DNA of 64,000 nucleotides from Anisakis pegreffii. Lineage: Eukaryota > Nematoda > Chromadorea > Rhabditida > Anisakidae. The stretch lies in the NCBI GenBank assembly GCA_035041965.1, contig JAPYMA010001994.1, positions 1 to 64,000 of the forward strand, in the 5' to 3' direction. Below, one piece after another: positions 12,542 through 26,700 of this stretch. The position numbers were made by a program, and so were the translations under genes. Below the pieces are notes generated by a model, which saw only the letters and a program-made list of their open reading frames with translations, searched no databases and was not told the DNA's origin. Position 1 is the stretch's first letter, and the number at the start of each line of letters is the position of its first letter.

Positions 12542-14711
12542 TTAATTGTCACATATGGGCGGTGTTTTCGCTGAGACGATATCGTTTTGCAAATGAATTC
12601 GAATGTTGTTCCCGACGAAAACATCACGAATGCAGCCGATGAAAGACTTTCGATAAGGAAATTGACGAGGAAGTAACTTACGACCACCTTAAATTCGAAA
12701 ATTTTCAAGAGAATTCTCTGAAGAATTTTCAGAAAGTTCGGAGGAAGTGCTAAAACGATTTTGATTTTTAAAATTTCTGATCAAAAATCAACTGATTTTC
12801 GTCAAAAAATTTTCTGAAGAATCCCCTTTGGATTACTCCTTTCTTTTTTTGCAAAACTAAAACGAGTCTAATAAATGAATAAAGCCTTGAGGCAAAAAAA
12901 CGGATGAACATAAATTTCAAGCGGATAATTAAATGATAGAATGAGCGAAACGCTCATTGAAAAGTCTAAAATCACTTTTTTCAAACTAAGCTCTCTCATA
13001 AGCAAATGTCGTGTTTTATATAAACCATTAGTGAAGTTTGTATTTGGGACTGCTATAATCTCAACTGAATTATTAGAACACCAAAATTCAAATTTTCGTT
13101 GGCAAAAAGGAATTTATGAATGAGAAAATGAGCGTCGACACTCCAGTTTGAACACGATGGAAGACACATAGTTGAATGGGCTGGAATGAATTCAAGTCCG
13201 AAATTTGAGTCTGAGTGTGAGCGTGAGGCGAAAAATTAGCCGAAGAGTTAGTCCAAGATTTGCATAATTCTAAACTAAAGACTCGGCCAAGATAGTTTAA
13301 GCTTAATTTCAGATAAGACAGGCTAAAGTAAGCTATTTCACCCTTAAGGTAAGACCTCCAAATCATGCCAGTTCAAAGTTCTGAGCTGTCGACAACATTT
13401 TTCCGCAAATTAATCCGTCTGCACTTACCAAGCCATATGATTCCGTCAGTGTTAAGTTCAGTCGATCCGGGTGATGTCAGAAATTGTTCATTCACCTCAT
13501 CGACCCAAATTTCCACTTTCCTTTTCTCACTGAAATCTCAACTTTACAAATTCAATTTTAGGCACTGACTCGTTAATTGATCTCGTGGGATTGAAGAAAA
13601 TTTTTCAAAAAAAATTGAATTTCTCAAGGAAACAATTCGGCGATAAATAAGCAGTCCTAATGAGAATATGAACAAAAATGACTGTGGTACCGCATGAAGA
13701 CGACGTGATGCCAATTCAGGTCATTGATATACTTATGAATGGTGGCAATCTTCAGACGAATATCATTGCCAAGATTTATGCTGAACGACAGCTGCCCATC
13801 TAGCAGATAGATCGCCATATAGTCACCACTCAGAGACATTCCCTTATTCTCCCACCAGATCAAGCCATCCGATTGATTTGTTTTCAACCAAAACGAATAA
13901 TTCGATGATTGCTGACCTTTGACCCTTCAATGTTGGAATTCTCATATTTGAAAAATTTTTTTAAAACTTATATTTTAAAAAATTTTAAATTCTATTTAAA
14001 CAACACAAAACTGTTAGCAATAAAGAACACTCAAATGAAAGACTCAATTAGAGAGAGTTGAAACTATGAATGACCGGCGATAATCAGAAGAAAACATACG
14101 AAGAAGATGCTCGATTCAAGTATGAGTAATGTGTTCGTCCATCAATGAAAATTCCTTTACTATAATCGGATATATTCACATCTGAAATTCACGGACTCCA
14201 TCATTCAAATAAGTGCATCCATAAGAAATTTCAATTGCACAAGTAAAAATATTCAACCGAACGAAAATTTCGCGACTGATATGGAATGCAATCGAACAAA
14301 GTTGAGTGGTAAATTGATATGGAAAGTAAGTGAAAAGACAAATTATATCTAATTAATCCTTTTGGGTAATCAGCATATACATCTTGTCTGATAAAATGTA
14401 TAATGTGAGAGATATTTATGGAATGAGAATCAAGTTGACTCGATTGATAAAAGTGTGTTTCGAATTAACTTGTGCATTCGAATTAACTCATTTATTCGTA
14501 TTTGGTGATCCATGCATCCATTTAGCGATTGGAATTTCCGGAACATTAGTGAAATTTCGAAATTTATGGAAAAGTCAATCAGAATGTGCCGTGATTAAAG
14601 AGCATAGCATCCGTTAGGCTTCCACTGAGACTTTCAATGCAGCATCGAAGGGCTTCAGTGGAATGCCACCCTCATTTATGCACATCCGTCCTTGAACGAA
14701 AGTTCCCTTTC
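12542..14711 (-). CDS. agr-1: Agrin LG3 and C-terminus (four exons)
   Basis: Exons 14632-14711, 13691-13911, 13429-13529 and 12542-12687. Visible parts are NYSFWLKTNQSDGLIWW, GDYMAIYLLDGQLSFSINLG, INDLNWHHVVFMR, KVEIWVDE, TDGIIWLGG, SFIGCIRDVFVGNNIRIH and the end PPICDN-stop. This closely follows the C-terminal LG domain of agrins, which in vertebrates binds LRP4. No short z-type exon was recognised, but the introns were not searched exhaustively. Confidence 0.92.
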
Positions 14712-17700
14712 CTAGATGGACACAAAAAATTTGAACCCAGAATTGAATTCGAGGAGGTACGGTACATTCACTGGTGCGGTCTATGAAGTATAATAAAAAT
14801 TAGTTGCTAAGTCAAAATAGACATGAACAAATACGTCAAATGCTTATTACACTATTTTCACCACATGATCAAAAATAACAGTAGCAGTAATTATTTTTTT
14901 ACTGTTACTTGGACGTCGAGTGGTTGTTTTGTCAATCGCTGCGAGCGATCGGCGGAATATCTATATTACTAGAGTGATGATTATTTATTGGACTGATATT
15001 TGGCTACGATTAATCATGCAAGATATTCATGGCAACTAGTTAATTACTCGGTTGTGTTCGGTTGGACTGCTCGCCTAGCCAGTGGGGTGGCGTAAATTGA
15101 GGCTAGAACAATGTGCACGGAAACGCGAGCATTGTGGCCAGCAACATTACAAACGTTTGATAGCCTGGCCAATCCAGGTAATCCAGATCAAAAATAACAT
15201 TGCTCAAATAAACATTTAGCGATATTTTGGTATCACCTTAAAATGTCAGTCGAATTCATTTGTAAAATATAATTTCAGTGATTGAGCATGAAGGAAACAG
15301 ACGAAGTGATAAGAAATTAACGTTTTTCATACATCTCCTTGGCTACGAATTGTAGCCATTCAATGTTATAAGCCAGCTGCAATGTTAGCTTTGACAACTT
15401 ATGGATCGACCATAAGTTATGGTTCAAAGATTCAAGTTTTGGCTATGTTGTAGTCCAGGTCTATGATTCGATCATGTTTTGGTTAAAATATTGTTTTAAG
15501 TTACGGTTCCAGTCGATAATTACGGATGTGCGAGTGGGAAAATAATTCCATACATTCACATGTATCACTTCAATTCTATCACGTATTTCATCGCCCATCT
15601 TATCAGAGCTATTATTCTTATCATGCCACTAATATCACCATATCATGCAAACCGTAAGTTAGGCAAATCTCCATGAATTATGCAGATTTCATGCATTGAT
15701 AATGCGTCTGAATTGCTAGAAACTAGTGGAATAACTGACGTTTTTCACAGTTCGTGCCTTGCAATCCCTCTGCACACCTGCACGAATATTCGTTCAATCG
15801 AGCATAGCAAAATCCTCGTTCTCCACAAATCCCCTTCACACACGGTGCACCACTATACAATTGTATTTTGCTGTTTTCATCAACTCTCTGCAATTTCATA
15901 TGGATATTATCAAGTAATCACTCCTGAAATTGTAAATTTTGTTGAAATTTTTCAATATTGTTGAATATTTGTGTTTTCCAATGGAATATTTATGTAGTTC
16001 ATTAACCGAATGCACATCGTGCAGTTGGTTCATGAAATATTCAAGTTTTGAATACTCATGATAATTGGAATATGTAGAGCAATGATAATGGTAATAATAA
16101 TTATTGCTTGCGATGAAAATATATCTTTTAGGTTTGATAATAAATGGTGTGAAGAAGGCGGCGGCATATGTGACGTGAAGTGGGATATAATCACAGTTGA
16201 AATGTACTCGTATCATAAAACGAGCCCGCCCATCGAACATAATATCTCGATTCGAAAGATAAATCAGTTGGATAAGTTTGAATTGAACTGATTGGATATC
16301 TGCATATCCAGCACGTCAATTCTACCCTCCATATCATTTCTTGTCAACGCTATCATATCCTATCAGTAAATTGGTAACAGCAACGATGCGAGATAATCAG
16401 CTCTTATTATCAACCTTATCTTTCATCCTTCTTCTTATATCTGCTTCTTATGCTTATCCAATAACAGGTTATTTTCGTTTTTCTTATTTCATACTGATAG
16501 TATTATTTTTTGAGGTATTATCATTGATCATAAAGAATTTTTACTAATGAGATATCTTTATAAGTTTGCTTACAGGATCATGAGACAAGAATATCTCTAA
16601 ACGATTAATTCCGCAAGTTTTGATGAGATAATGCATGTGACAGATTACAACAACTGAAAACAATTATTGCAACTCAATGAAGTGGCAAATAATAAGGATA
16701 TTCACTGAATCATGTGGGAATATTCATTGAATCACGCATTCACACATAATATAGTCGCTTAATTAGCATGTATCGTTGATCAAAACAACTACAAATCTGA
16801 AGTAACCTAACAAAGCATTTTCATTCATACTTCAAAAACCAATTGCTAAATGCGTGTCTTTGGTACATCAAATGATTTTGATTAGTAATGACTGAATGAA
16901 ATCAACAGTAGTATCTTGAGTAATCGGAATATATCACGCAAATGTATTATTGCTTTTGTTATTACTGCTGTTGTTGTTCTTGTTTCTCTGTGTGAATCGT
17001 GGGTTAACCACAAGAACCATTCCTTTCAAAGTTCTGATTGACGTTATTTACAATCACAAAATAAGCTTTCGTTCAGTTGATCAAAAAATTTTCTCTTAAA
17101 ATGATAAATTTTGCACCAAAATCATTGCAAATAGCAAGATACTCGTACTTGTAGTCCATTTAGCTGGAAAATTATGATCGACGAGGCTGGCAATTGAATA
17201 GGGGATTACTAGGATCTATTGATGACTTCTGAATGAATACGTTGAGTTTGTTTGAAAGCATCGTTCACATACATCTATCTAATTTCTCAACAATGAAGTT
17301 AATGCGGCAATCAAATTAAAAGTCATAAGAATAAGTCCAGCTGAATTATTTCATTAATGAGCAGGATGCAGACGTCAAAATCAACAGCCGTAAAAACCCT
17401 AATCATATTTTCTCAAGACTAAATATTTCTTTCAATCGCGCCTAACATGTCAGTTCTTGTGCGCGATCATAATTGCGGCAATTAAGTTGATTGACAATGA
17501 AATCAAACGCCATACAAATGTTACTGCTTCATTAATAATTCAATTGAATTTCAAAAATTCAATTCTATTTTCGAACAATTATCATTTTCGTCAGCTCCCT
17601 TATAAACCATAAATGAATTTCCTACGTCATTCCGATACAACATACAAAATGGATCGTAAATTTTTCATTGTTTCAACTTCGCACACAATAATAACTTTGC

Positions 17701-20700
17701 GTGCATTTCCTACATATTTCCTCATTGAGTTAATGTGATTACCACAGCGAAAAGCTTCAAACAAATTTTGTAATGTTTATCAAATTCTTTGAAGGTAACG
17801 AACGAGAAGTTTTCGAGACAAAATTGTAAAATTTTGCATGATCTTAGAGTTTTGATAGATTATTCGCCACCTTCCGTACAAAATCGGTCGGACTGATAAG
17901 ACTGACAAGTGCAATGCGAACAGAAAAATAAGGCAATGGGAATAATTGAAAATCGAAGGAAACAAATCAAATCTTGCATCCAAATAACCAATTCTTCGGC
18001 AATCTCTATTCAATTAAAGACACGGCAACCATTCAACGATAAAATTCCGCGGAAATTCGATACCAAATGAATGAATTAAGCGGACAACGTTTTCCGTCAA
18101 AATAAATAGAATAAAATAAAATTAAATCTGTGATTCGAACAAAATTGTCGATTTTTGATTCTTTAGATTTTCAATGTCGATTCGATGATATATTTCAAAT
18201 CATTGATTGATCCGAAAAAAAAGATAATAGAATCGCAGAGGTTTACGGTGTTCTTAGTTTTTGATGAAGATTTAACAGACAAATTCATGAGAAAATTGCA
18301 AATCTCTAAGGGATTTTGGAGATTTTTTTTACAAATAAAGTGTGCGAATCGTTTCAGACGCGATGCTGGCCGATATGTTGAGCAATTATGATTATCATGA
18401 TGCTGCTGTTAAAAAGAGTGATAATAATGGTTATAACGGCGAGATATTCAAGAGAAATTATTCAAATCTGTGGAGAAATATTAGAGTGCAAATGCCCTCT
18501 GGTGAAGATTTTGATAATGAGGTGACGTTTTGCTCACTATTATTATTACTATTATTATTATATTTATTAAATATTCGGTTATCATTATATGTATATGTAT
18601 TCGAAATAATCGATGACATGAGATAAACTGATAAAATTGAAGGTAAACCGAGCGAGGGCCGTTGCAATGTATCGACTTGGGAAATGAGCATTCAAGAATG
18701 ACAACTGTTAAAGTGATAGTCACCAGTAATGATGAATAATAAAAATGAACGAAATAATCAACATATAAATTAATCCTGATGAGCATCCATTTGTATTTAT
18801 TCGTGGCATTTGTCATTAGTGATGCAAATTGAATTAAATGTGGATCGTTATTGGTTGTAGATAAACTGTTGGTGTTATACTGTACGATGCTTACGTTATA
18901 ATTAGCATTATATAGTTTGATTAGTATAATAAATAATATATTTATTGTAATAATCAAAAATAAATTCAACATAATGAATAATAACCTTGAAGAGATTATT
19001 GAAGATCTGTCCATTAATTGAAATTCGTTGAATGACACCCTTGAAACGTTTACGCATTTCGGGTATGACGGGTGGTATCAAATGATCATTGGGCACTCCA
19101 CCAATATAGATATCCTCACCGAATACATCCAAATGATTGTTTTTTGGCTTAAATTTTATTAATTTATTATTGATAATAGTTTTGTAACAATTAATACAGT
19201 TGAAATATGATTTGAGTGCGCAGTTGCTATAAGTTCGTGAATAAAGAACTTGAATGTGAAAACTGTCCAGAATATTGCTTCGCATAACGTGGATGGGGGT
19301 GATGGCATTTAATGATTTGACAACAATTAGCAAGGATGACAAATTAGTTTTTTTCCCACATATTTCTTTCAAATAATTATTATTTCTTTATCGTTCACGA
19401 ATAATTGCCGAATGGTATTTTTATAATACTCTTTTAATGAAAACGAATTGAACGATTAGATAGAGTGATGAATTGTTGACATTAAACCCTTTGATCAACT
19501 GACCAAGTTTTTGATTTTCTCCCGATTTCTTGATCCCCAATCAGATGAAGTGATCTATCAGTAAGCGAACAACTCTAATCATATACCCCTTAAAAGGAAA
19601 CTCGGAAGTGAGAGCGTGTTAAGCACCGATTTAGAATATTTTGATTGTATTGCATAATAATCATCAGTCGCATTCGTGTATGTGTGATATGAACTTGAGA
19701 TGAACTGATAATAGTAATGAAGACTGTTGCTACCATTATTTTGTTGCTACTGATCAAGAACTTACCTTTAACATAATACAGTTTCTTTCAACTAGATATC
19801 AATTATTTTTCAGCATGGATACTAATTAATATTAATAAAACAACAATTACTATAATAACCATAAATAATAATGCTATTTTTTATTACTAAAATAATAAAA
19901 AACCAACTAAAGATATTTGATGACTAATGAATGGAGAATAGTCCACTTGAATTGTACCATTTCGGAGATTTCTTGTGAAACGAATCGAATGAAAACGATG
20001 GTTTGATAATGTAGCTGGTGCTCTTGAATTCAATTAACTTTATTAATTGATATTATTATTTATGAATCTTTATACATCAACAACAAAGTAATAGTAATAA
20101 ATATATCAAAAACTGACTTAACATAAGCGATTCCTGAACCGAGATTCCAAAAGAAGTGCGGTTGTGATGCAATCAGAAGCAAAGCGATAAAATCGCCCTT
20201 CATATACTGTCTGCGTGCATTCGAACCGTTTCCCGTTTCCTTCAATTTGGCCCAATAGAATACCAATCCATCGGAATCAAAGGCTTTCAACCAGATATCG
20301 ATATCCATCGATCGACGAACATCGATCTTAATTTTTTCCAATCGAATAACGTCATCACCTTCAAGTACCACTATTCCACGCTCGAGATCATCTGAAATTA
20401 TCATGATTATGATTATTAGTATTTGCATTATTGCTATTATTTATGACTGCTATTATTTATTACTGTTATTATTATTAATCGAAATTGACTTTGAAAAGTT
20501 GAAACATGTACAGAAATATTCGTGCCTTGTTAAAAGAGAGAAATAACAAAATGCTTATCATACAATCTGATTTATCATCATCGATAAACGGCAATATCAA
20601 ATACGAAATTGAAAACAAATTTGTAGCAACAAATCAGTTGTAATTACCTTTATCACATGTTGCATTATTATAACATCGCTCCGCACACCATTTCTCGCTG

Positions 20701-23700
20701 CATCCCGCTTCATTCTCACACAATTCACCTGAATTCTCATATACTTTCTAATCAGCTTTCATTTTACTCCGTACAAATATTCATTTGTATTTTCATGCCA
20801 TAGGTTTTATGACATGTAATCAGGTTTGCAACCCACAATGATAAATTCATTTCTTAAATTGAGCAAGTAATCAGTCGCTATGCTAACATTGTTATTTTCT
20901 GATACTATCATGAATTATCGCTGATCACATTGATCACATATTGCTGCCTCTTGGAGACCACCTTAAATGTCATGAAACAAATTCATCTCAGAAAGTGATC
21001 TTATGATAATTGAATATTCATCGATATTATATTTAAAATCATATTCATAAATTTTTCTAAAAATCATACTCATAATTTTACTCATTCAAAAACATCACAT
21101 GTAAATTCATTATCCAACTCAAGTAATCTTTCTTTCATTAATCTTTGAATATTTCATTAACTAACTATCATCTCATTCAGTACATTCTCTCATGGATTTT
21201 ATTTATTTTGATCATTTTTACATTGATATATTATATGTAATGATAGCAATATTAATGTTAATAATAGGAATAATAATGGGTATTATAAATCTACAATAAT
21301 GCAGCAAAAATAAATGATACTAATGATAATGCGAGTAATAATCACCGCTAAATTGAGGTTTGCACTCGCAGAAACGTGATGCGCCGGAATGTGTTTTGAC
21401 GCATTTAGCTCCATTCAAGCATGGATTCGGTTCGCATACGTCTATTTTACATTTATCTTCAATTATCATTCTTATTCTACTTATGTACACGCATTATTTT
21501 TGTATTTGTTAATATATACATAATATTATTCATTATCATTGTTAGTATCATATGGTATTAATGATAGCTAACAAGATGAATCTTTATATTCTTTAAAAAT
21601 CTTTTAAAATGTTCAGAAACAGTGTGTGGTTTAATTTTTGTCATTGAATATTTGATATCCTCATGTAAGAGAGAGTTCATCAATGATATCTTAATGTCTC
21701 TATAGCAAATCATTCTGTAGGTGTAAATTGAAGAACGATTACCTTACAGGCCCAAACTAATGGAACATAATGTAACACTTATATGAACATAAAAAATCTA
21801 TATGAAATAGTTTTACATTCTCGAAAAAAATTTTTACAAAAAAATATTAATGGTTCTATTAATGACAGTACCGTATCAATTTCATGAGAATTTTTCCCTA
21901 AACACATCAAAATTGCTCCAAAAAAAACATCATTTTCAATAAATTCTCAAAATCTTTCCGGTTAAATTTCAAGCTTTCCTATTGTTGAGAGGCAATCAAT
22001 CATCCGATTGAATGAACAAAATTTGGATGTTTTGAATAGACGAGAAGAAAATGAAAAATTGAATTGCTCAATGAAATTGTGCAATGAAAATCAATACGAT
22101 GCCAATTTTGGAGGTAAATTCCCTCGAGAAATTTCCAATTGCTGCGCTGAAAACTTAGGGAAATTTTATAAGAAATTACCAATATTTCCGATGAACTGCA
22201 AGTGTTCAGATGGAACCAGGTGCCCATCCAATGCAATATTCGAAATGCATCCCGAATAATTGGTGAACTGTTTGAATAACGGTCGAACACTGAATTTCAT
22301 TCGATTATTTATTACTATTGTTATAATTATTACCTATTTATTAATTATCTATTATTATTATCTATTTACTTAAATTACTGCTATCAATATGATATTATCA
22401 TTGCTATAATAGTATCACTATTATCTGCTGATCATTGAACATATCACTTTATCAATAAAGTATTAAGTTAAGCAATGCGATACCGATATTGATAATGATA
22501 ACCTTAAAGTGGATAAATAAACAATGAAATAGCAGAAAGAACGAACAATCCATTCGGGATGTATCCAATGTAAGCAGGTGAATCAATATTCAAATGTTTC
22601 TTTTTGAATTGTTTCGGTATGAAGTTGTACTGCGGTGTTTTCGAGTTGATGCTCAGTGATAAGCGCTCTCCCGAGAAGATCGCTTCGATAACGTATTGTC
22701 GTCGCATCACTAACTTATCACTTGATATCAGTGTGATCGGTGAATCGCCCAGTGAATAACTTCAATTATTTCATTTCCGTTAGTATTCAACACCGAACAT
22801 AAACCCTATCTGGATTCAACACCCCGCAGTTGCGGCCTGCATATTCCCATACCTCCCACGCCCCAAACTGAATCCTCACTCTTCAATTAACTCCTCCGTT
22901 CCTCTTCGTTACCATCAAACTGGCATATTCTCGAGAATACGTATCCGTTGATATATGATGTAGTTTTTTGAATTTATGTCACTAATTGATAGTGTTCCGA
23001 TACTGATACTTGATATTGAATACTGATAGTTAATATCATTCATCATTGTTATCTATTATTAGTATTACTTGTTATTATTTATTGTAATTATATTTATTAT
23101 TGTACTGATAAAACAAACCTCAACAAAATTTTCGACTCGGCTAATGCCAACAAAACAAAATCGCCTGTCATTGGCGAATTACTTTGCCACGCATAAAATA
23201 TTACTGCTGTCTCTTTCATGGGTTGTATCTTAAACAGCATTATTAGTTTTATGAAGTAATCAACATGATATTTGTATGTAACTTGTAAATAATGAATAAT
23301 GAAATAATGAAACAAATGAAATGAAGCCAATCAAATAACTCATATTAACTTGGATATAAATCGACAATCTGTTATGAATAATTCGCAATTTCTGTAGTAT
23401 TATTGCAGAGTTGCCATCAAAATTCCATGACTTCATTTGATGACGATACTCTCCTGAATTTATTGGTAATTTTGACGAGAATTTAAAAAAAATTAAATTG
23501 AGATTCATTGTTTTCAGCTGTTTACTGGAAGCAATATCCATCGATCTATTGATATCCCATCTGATTTTCTTAAAGATTTCAGTAAGAAAAACTTTACTTT
23601 CGACCATTCCTTCGGAGAAACATTTGAGAGAATTACAATTCCGATAAGGAACTTCACTCGCAATTTGTTCACATATTTTTTCGAATATCGAAATATTCAC

Positions 23701-26700
23701 ACCAAAACAGTTACTAATCCAAGAAAATCTACGTAAAAGTTGTAGAAATTGTGGAAGTCGTGAATAATGAACGCAAAAATAAAATTCATGGACAAATCGT
23801 TCATGTCTTCTCACCTTGTATGCAACGATTAGCTTGTGATGTTTCGATAAAACCCTTTCGACAAGCACATTTCCTCACTGATTTATTCTGTGCATCGAAT
23901 TGACACACTGAATTTATGATCTTGCACTCGGAGTCATTCACACAGATATCACCAATTTTCGAAAGTTTATTTTTGCGAGATGTCTCCTTCTTGCGTTCGT
24001 AGCGAGTGGCGACCTCATCATCGCCTTCAATCATTATTACTGTTATTACCAACATTACACACCCTCTAATTGCTAACATTTCCCATGGGAACTCAAATAT
24101 CCCTCGGGAAGACCAAAACAGCCATGGGAAGACTCAATAGGTAAGTCAATGGGGCAAAATTGGAACGAAGGTCAAAGTCTCGAGACGCCAATCCTAGATT
24201 GGTATCGATCTGGAATACGTACTTGACGTGATTCGCAAAGAAACTTTAATCTATCAGGAGCAGATGGGATAAAGGCGAAATCAGTGGTTAATACTGTTAA
24301 TGCACAGTTAAATCATGAATTCAACAACAAAAAACATTCACGAATCGGACCATTATTGCAGAATCCGAGTGAAACAGCCACCAAATCAAGTTGATGTGTA
24401 CACGCGAATTGATTCAGTTCGCAAAAGTTATCATAAGTGACACCGTTCGAAGCACAAACGGTCATATTCACGACAGAACCGATATTCTCGAATGGACACT
24501 TGTCAACGGGACATTTACAATCGGGCATGCCACTTCGGTCCATTACACATTTTGCACCATGATGACACTGCGTCTCAGAACAACTCCTGATTTTTGGATA
24601 CGGTTTGAATTCGGTTTAGTTTGATTGCAATGATTTCTTGATTGTTTTTGAATTGATGATTGTAAATATTGAATGATTTTTTGTAGCTTAATTAATCAGT
24701 TGTGACTGAAATGTTGCAGTTTTTTGTGAAATTTCTTGTCTTGAAAGTTGAGATCAAATTTTGATAAGAATTTCACATCAAAGTTTAGGAAAAATTTGGC
24801 CTACTTAGGAGCCTTGTATTCATCTTTTTTGACACAACCGATAGCAGTGATAATCGAGTCAGCATTGCACGTGTCACATTTCAATCCGAATGATCCTTTT
24901 TTACACTGACATCGCCCGGTCGACTGCTCACAGTCCAAACGCGACGATCCAAACACTGAGCAACCGCAAGCTGAATTTTAGTTTCATTACTATAGATTCA
25001 CGATTGTGTTTACTATATATTCATTCGATTCATAGCTTAATATTCATTATTGTTTATAATTGTAAGCGTTTTATTGCTGTATCAAAAATACTACTGGCTC
25101 ACACGACTATTGGTGGTTTTCAGCGGTTATTTTGAATTGCTAGCAAGATCATTGAAAGCATGCATGTTCATTCGATCAATCAGGGTGCATTTTTGGGCTT
25201 ATTTCGAACTCTACGCCTCAGAAATTATGGAGTCATATGGGACAGAGTAGCCCTATACCCCCTCTATCAAAGTCAAATCAGTATTTGAGATTAGACATTC
25301 ATGCAGATGGATATTGATATCGCTAGGAATTACTGAGGACAGGTGCTTGAAGAGAAGGATTTCTTGGAAGAAAGAATGTGTGTATAGCAAGATATTTGCG
25401 ATATTAGTGATAACAGAGAATCACAAACTCGTAATCTGTTCTAATTGTTGCTTAAATCAATGAATAAGATATTCCGGGTTATGACAGTAAATCAAATTGG
25501 TACTGTATATCTCCTAGTTGGTCAAATGAATTGACGACGACAACGTGAGTGTTAAGAAATTGGATCAGGTTGGTAACGAGTAACTAACGTCTGCAGCCAA
25601 GTGCCCCTTTGGCGATGAGATGAATGCCCCAGAAAGTGGCCACACAGTGGTCACACTTCAAACCCCCAACCCCGGGTCTGCATCTGCATTCACCCATCGC
25701 GTTACACGATGAATCATATGCACCCACTCGATTACACCCGCACTCATCTGCAATTTGAACATATCATCAATGAATATATTCCAAATATATCCTAATAAAT
25801 ATGATTGAAATTCCAACAATCTTCTAAAAAACTTGCCATTACATTGAAATGAATTGCGAATAACATTTGCGGAAGATAATACAAAATGAATATGCATTTA
25901 CATTAAACACGTATATTTATAAAATGGATATAAAATGGATACGGATCTCAATAATCCCCATCCAATCTGACCACAATCAATATGAGATATACCAAATCCC
26001 AAAAAACGATCATTGGGATATCCTGGTGTGTTCTAACTTCAGTCAATTTAACAGATATGTCAAAAATCGCACTCATCCAATCGAATCAATGACAAAAGCG
26101 CATCGACGATCGCCTGCGGGTAAGTTTTTATCATGATGCGCTTTTGCCAACTACTCAAATCGGGTATTATGTCGATAATAAAACACGAATTAAAAATTCG
26201 AAATAAGACACAGCAACTGACAGTAATAATAGCAATATTCCTAATAATAATAATAATAACGGTAATAATGAAAGTACCGGAATAATGACACAAATAAATT
26301 GGTGCAATTTGATAAATAGGAATTTGCTGCAGGCAAGATGCTAAGTCCATATAGCATGTGCTCGTGTAGACATTATGATCTGAGGCACAGAAACTGTATT
26401 CATTATCACTGCTATCATGCGAATACTGGCTGCTGATATCACCGGTGATATGATTGTATTTTGCATTCGAATGATCACAATTAAAATCACAAATACACTC
26501 CTCATAACCGTTCTCGAATAACTCCATACAAAAACCACCGAAGGCACACTGATGAGTGGCACACAATGATTTGGATGCTACTGACACGGATAAGGATGAT
26601 AATCGAGACAGAGAGCTCACGATTATATCATTTGTGTCAGTAATCTCATTGTGGCGATCACTTGTATACGCATCTGAAGATCATTGAGATGACATTATAA

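Noticed and set aside
15896..16240. Minus-strand frame of 114 codons, tested as an agrin exon between LG2 and EGF4
   Set aside because: LG2 and EGF4 already join in phase 0 at 15887, and the frame shows no LG or EGF motif.
18481..19038. Minus-strand frame of 185 codons
   Set aside because: It is built from a low-complexity TTA/ATT tract and crosses the LG2 exon in the wrong frame.
22008..22259. Plus-strand Cys-containing frame of 83 codons
   Set aside because: It overlaps the LG1 closing exon on the other strand, has no signal peptide, and its cysteines partly come from reversed LG codons.
23260..23868. Minus-strand frame of 202 codons, considered as a SEA domain
   Set aside because: Only the part at 23350-23453 shows a known fold (LG1). 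The upstream part lacks SEA features, and retention of the intron would meet a TGA in the frame of the preceding exon.
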